Source: SYOC01 sp964441775
GTDB taxonomy: Bacteria; Desulfobacterota; Binatia; Bin18
Direction of reading: 5' to 3'
Length of the DNA: 64,000 nucleotides
NCBI GenBank assembly: GCA_964441775.1
Contig: CAYTVL010000002.1
Span: 194,672-258,671, forward strand
The notes below the pieces were generated by a model. The model was not told the origin of the DNA and did not search any database. It saw nothing but the letters and a program-made list of their open reading frames with translations. Positions 61,450 to 64,000 of the stretch are shown here, one piece after another; positions within the stretch are counted from its first letter, which is position 1, and each line of letters opens with the position of its first letter. The translations under genes were made by a program, and so were the position numbers.

Positions 61450-62322
61450 ATGGAGATTGGCAGGGTAGGAGCTTTTTGTTTTCTTGATGGGATGACGACG
61501 GGGGAGAGTGTAGCGTTCTGTCGCCGAGTTGAGCGGCTGGGATACAGAGTGTTGTGGGCCCCGGAAGCGTGGGGCCGTGACCCGTTTGCTCAAGGTGGGT
61601 ATCTGCTCGCCAAAACAGATCGACTGATCTACGCCACCGGCATCGCCAACATCTGGGCGCGCGATCCTGTGGCAATGGCGGCTTCCGCTAAGACTTTAGC
61701 GGAAGCCGCAGAGGGGCGTTTCATTCTCGGGATCGGTGTAAGTCATCGCTCTCTGGTCGAGGAGGTGCGCAGTCACAAATACACCAAGCCCTATAGCTAC
61801 ATGAAGGAATACCTCCCGCTGATGAAGTCGGCCTTATATCGGGCCGTGGCTCCGAAGACAGAGCCGCCGTTGGTAATCGCTGCGTTGCATCCGAAGATGC
61901 TAGCGCTTGCCACTACCGAAGCACGGGGGACGCACACGGCCTTCTGCTTGCCAGAGCACACCAAGCGCGCGCGTAAAGTGATGGGCCCTGATGCGTGGGT
62001 GTGCCCCAGTGTCATGACAATTCTAGAGCGTGACGCCGTCAAAGCGCGAGCACGAGCACGGCAACATCTGAATTTCTATGCGAATCAAGAAAATTACCAA
62101 CGCATCTTCCTCGCGCAGGGATTTTCGCGAGCAGACTTCGAGAATGGTTGTAGCGATCACTTGATCGACTCAGTCATTGCCTGGGGGAGTGAAGAGCACA
62201 TCCGCGAGCGGATTGACGCGCACTTAGCCGCTGGAGCCAACCATGTCTGCTTAATGCCGCTACGCTGCGATGAACCCAACCTTCCTGACGAGAGGACGCT
62301 CGAAGCGCTTGCCCCGAGATGA
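61450..62322 (+). CDS. LLM-class flavin-dependent oxidoreductase, copy 2
   Basis: A 290-residue LLM protein with a good GGAAGGAGAG ribosome-binding site. Seen: VLWAPEAWGRDPF, GIANIWARDPVAMAASAKTL, GRFILGIGVSHRS and WGSEEHIRERIDAHLAAGANHVCL. The short length and this pattern suggest the TIGR03620-like branch, whose members are often F420-linked. It is not a close copy of the first LLM gene, so two different chemistries or a two-component arrangement are possible. Confidence 0.88.
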   Translation: MEIGRVGAFCFLDGMTTGESVAFCRRVERLGYRVLWAPEAWGRDPFAQGGYLLAKTDRLIYATGIANIWARDPVAMAASAKTLAEAAEGRFILGIGVSHRSLVEEVRSHKYTKPYSYMKEYLPLMKSALYRAVAPKTEPPLVIAALHPKMLALATTEARGTHTAFCLPEHTKRARKVMGPDAWVCPSVMTILERDAVKARARARQHLNFYANQENYQRIFLAQGFSRADFENGCSDHLIDSVIAWGSEEHIRERIDAHLAAGANHVCLMPLRCDEPNLPDERTLEALAPR

Positions 62323-62649
62323 GGAGTAAGCAAAAGTGGACACGTTTTCGCAAGCGTTTGAGTGCCTCATTTGATCCTGCAAGCGCCGGTGGCGGAGGCG
62401 ACAGAATTTGTGTTAGGCTTGAATAAAGGGAAAATGCTGAAGACCGAGACCTTGAGGATTCGAAGCGCCCCAGAGACAACAGAACTAATAGAAGATACTT
62501 TCACCTTCGGAAAAATGAATCTCTTTGTCGAGGTTAGACTCCTCACTCTCAAATCTTTCTGCAGCAGGTTTGCCTTTGACGCGATCCCAAGGCCTCCTGC
62601 CAGAAGATTTCCCATACTCCCGTTGGCGGAAAAATCAGGTTACTAGGAC
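62323..62649. other. Stretch without a recognised gene
   Basis: Short frames occur on both strands (GTG-started 94 residues on plus, 82 residues on minus) but neither has a good ribosome-binding site or a family resemblance. The GTGGACACG at 62336 recalls insertion-sequence ends, but no matching second end or transposase was found. Possibly a degraded insertion or untranslated region. Confidence 0.5.
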
Positions 62650-62874
62650 ATGACTAGCGTTAAGCAGCAAAAAGCGACACAGAGGATCAATACCCACGTA
62701 ATTTCCCCAGTTTGTCTCTTCGATTGGGAAGCCCCCAATCAGCTTCGATGTCTCGGGTGTGACGATCATCGCCTATTGTTGCTTTTGCCTGAGCGGCGTG
62801 CGGCTATGCTTGCTTTCTTACTCACGCGGGGGCAGCTCTGCGGCCAGGCCAAGGAGGAAGCAGAGAGAGTATAG
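62650..62874 (+). CDS. Small hypothetical protein
   Basis: A 74-residue frame from ATG 62650. It has Cys-rich SPVCLFDWEAP and RCLGCDDH near the middle, followed by a hydrophobic stretch (RLLLLLPERRAAMLAFLL). No ribosome-binding site is clear, and no family is recognised. The gene ends just before the convergent response regulator. May not be real. Confidence 0.3.
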   Translation: MTSVKQQKATQRINTHVISPVCLFDWEAPNQLRCLGCDDHRLLLLLPERRAAMLAFLLTRGQLCGQAKEEAERV

Positions 62875-62897
62875 AGTGTGAATTCATCACTCTTGGC

Positions 62898-63800
62898 TTA
62901 CAGCCATTCTTTTATGACCGGGTATGATGCAAGGCGCTCAAGTAACTCCTCTTGAGAATGAACTGAAAATTTGCGAAACACCGCGTGTAAATGATTCCGA
63001 GCTGTGTGGGGACTAATATACAGTGTCTTCGCTACCGTGCGGAGTCGGTGGTTCTCAAGTAATAATCGGAGAATTTCTCGTTCACGTCGGGATAAATGTC
63101 GAAGGGTATTCAACACCTCAGCCGGAACTCGACTCAGGAGAAAGTTCATGCCCTGCGCATTCCCATTCGTCTTGTGGATAGTCTCAAAATTGGGTTCTTG
63201 CTGAACGTCGAGCGCCCCGCGTCCCGTCTGTTCTTGAATAAGCAGAGTTGTCAACTCTTGAAGTGTTGTCAAACTATCTATAGCGTTGTTTAATAACTGC
63301 GCAAGCGATTCTGGAGATCGCTTTTGTGGCAGTCTATATTCCTGTAATTGATTTCTCTCTACTAAGGGATTCGTTTCTATTACCTCTACCTGTTGCGCCT
63401 GCCGTTCTGGCTTCCCTAGTTGCTGTAGCTTTGCGGGAGCAAGCGCGTTGCGCACTTCAGCCAAGAGTTCGCGAAACCGGAAAGGTTTCACCAGATACGC
63501 CACTACAGGAAGTTGAATAGCTTGAATTGCGGACTCAAGCGCCGGGTACGCAGTCATTAAAATGACTGGGATTCCCCGGGTTAGTTCCGCCACCTGCTCA
63601 ATCAATTCTAGCTGCTGATTACCCGGCATCTTAATATCGCTAATCAGTAAATCGTACGATTCGTCTTCTAGCAGGAGCAAAGCTGTATTCGCGTCCTGTG
63701 CACAGGTGCAGGTGTACCCGCTACGACGCAGCAGCTCTGCTGTCGTCTGCAAAAATGCTTTTTCGTCGTCAACGATCAGAATGCGACCGCTTCCTGTCAT
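62898..63800 (-). CDS. REC-LuxR response regulator
   Basis: A 300-residue two-domain regulator. The receiver domain (1-120) has ILIVDDEKAF, phospho-acceptor Asp55 (LLISDIKMPG), Thr in ILMTAYP and Lys in YLVKPFRF. A long linker of about 110 residues, Gln/Leu-rich, leads to a LuxR-type helix-turn-helix (about 236-295, LSRREREILRLL, SPHTARNHLHAVFRKF). Phosphorylation by an unknown kinase would control DNA binding. No histidine kinase lies in the window. The linker is longer than in typical NarL-type regulators. Confidence 0.9.
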   Translation of the reverse strand: MTGSGRILIVDDEKAFLQTTAELLRRSGYTCTCAQDANTALLLLEDESYDLLISDIKMPGNQQLELIEQVAELTRGIPVILMTAYPALESAIQAIQLPVVAYLVKPFRFRELLAEVRNALAPAKLQQLGKPERQAQQVEVIETNPLVERNQLQEYRLPQKRSPESLAQLLNNAIDSLTTLQELTTLLIQEQTGRGALDVQQEPNFETIHKTNGNAQGMNFLLSRVPAEVLNTLRHLSRREREILRLLLENHRLRTVAKTLYISPHTARNHLHAVFRKFSVHSQEELLERLASYPVIKEWL

Positions 63801-64000
63801 AAATCACCAACCACAAGGTCAGTACTCCACACCATCTTAAGATTTTCGCTGTAATCGTTGGTGTAGTCAACAGAACGAAACTAACAAGAAATATCTCCTT
63901 GCCCCTGCATTGTTTGGATCAGGAGAGCTATTCTTTGTCAGCAAGTCCTAAGCTCGACTTTATCCAATCACGCCGCATAGCAGACCACGTCGGTTAAGCG
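63801..64000. other. Upstream region of the response regulator
   Basis: No gene is seen. On the minus strand a TTGACT with a GAAAAT 17 nt on could serve as a weak promoter of the regulator, but the match is poor. Confidence 0.3.

Noticed and set aside
62336..62360. Possible insertion-sequence end (GTGGACACG)
   Set aside because: No matching inverted end, target duplication or transposase frame is present nearby.
1..64000. CRISPR array
   Set aside because: No stretch of regularly spaced direct repeats of 24-40 nt was seen; the repeats noticed are palindromic and isolated.
1..64000. tRNA or rRNA genes
   Set aside because: No TTCGAATCC-type T-arm in a cloverleaf context or conserved rRNA blocks were noticed by eye; a covariance search was not possible.

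Overview
The window looks like chromosomal DNA from a Gram-negative, GC-rich, probably uncultured environmental bacterium. Evidence is the Wzx/Wzy/Wzz O-antigen-type machinery, dTDP-sugar and GDP-heptose genes, a WbpB/D/E/I-type diacetamido-uronic acid set, paired luciferase-like flavin oxidoreductases, a DUF1329 protein and the GH57/DUF4912 pair. This mix recalls deltaproteobacteria-like lineages (Desulfobacterota, Binatota, Entotheonella), but that placement is inference only. No rRNA, tRNA, CRISPR array, prophage or intact insertion sequence was seen.

Layout. 1-4.0 kb: the 5' part of a cyclase/AAA-ATPase protein, two coupled SDR genes and a secreted dienelactone hydrolase. 4.0-6.6 kb (+): rfbB-rfbA-rfbC, without rfbD. 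34.6-6.6 kb (-): a polysaccharide operon of about 28 kb that opens with a strong sigma70-type promoter and a specialised NusG paralogue. It continues through Wzz, a WbpB-WbpD fusion, WbpE-like aminotransferase, WbpI/WecB epimerase, Wzx, three methyltransferases, three AsnB-type amidotransferases, two epimerases, glycosyltransferases, Wzy, a two-domain oxidoreductase, an uncharacterised predominantly helical protein, WecG/TagA and the initiating phosphoglycosyltransferase. 34.7-43.7 kb (+): a divergent ten-gene heptose operon in which eight of nine junctions overlap by exactly 4 nt. It encodes an epimerase, a UDP-glucose-dehydrogenase-like protein lacking the catalytic Cys, an SDR, a Gfo/Idh oxidoreductase, HddA, HddC, GmhA, GmhB, a transaldolase and an O-antigen ligase-like protein.

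43.7-48.3 kb (-): PAP2 phosphatase, MscS channel, GH57 branching enzyme and a DUF4912 protein. 48.6-55.2 kb (+): DUF1329 protein, terminator, then an accessory patch with a HEPN-like protein, a PIN/RHH toxin-antitoxin pair, an alpha/beta hydrolase, a truncated small ORF, a membrane protein and a divergent YchF-like NTPase. 55.2-57.6 kb (-): AI-2E family permease, Nudix hydrolase and SirB1-like protein. 57.7-62.3 kb (+): DHH phosphoesterase, an alpha/beta hydrolase and two luciferase-like oxidoreductases, with palindromic intergenic elements between them. 62.3-64 kb: poorly coding sequence and a REC-LuxR response regulator (-).

The central 37 kb reads as one surface-glycan locus. The minus operon builds and exports a glycan probably containing an N-acetylated, possibly amidated uronic acid. 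The plus operon makes an activated heptose with its own transaldolase, apparently to draw sedoheptulose 7-phosphate from central metabolism. WbpA and RfbD functions are not visible and must lie elsewhere if these pathways are complete.
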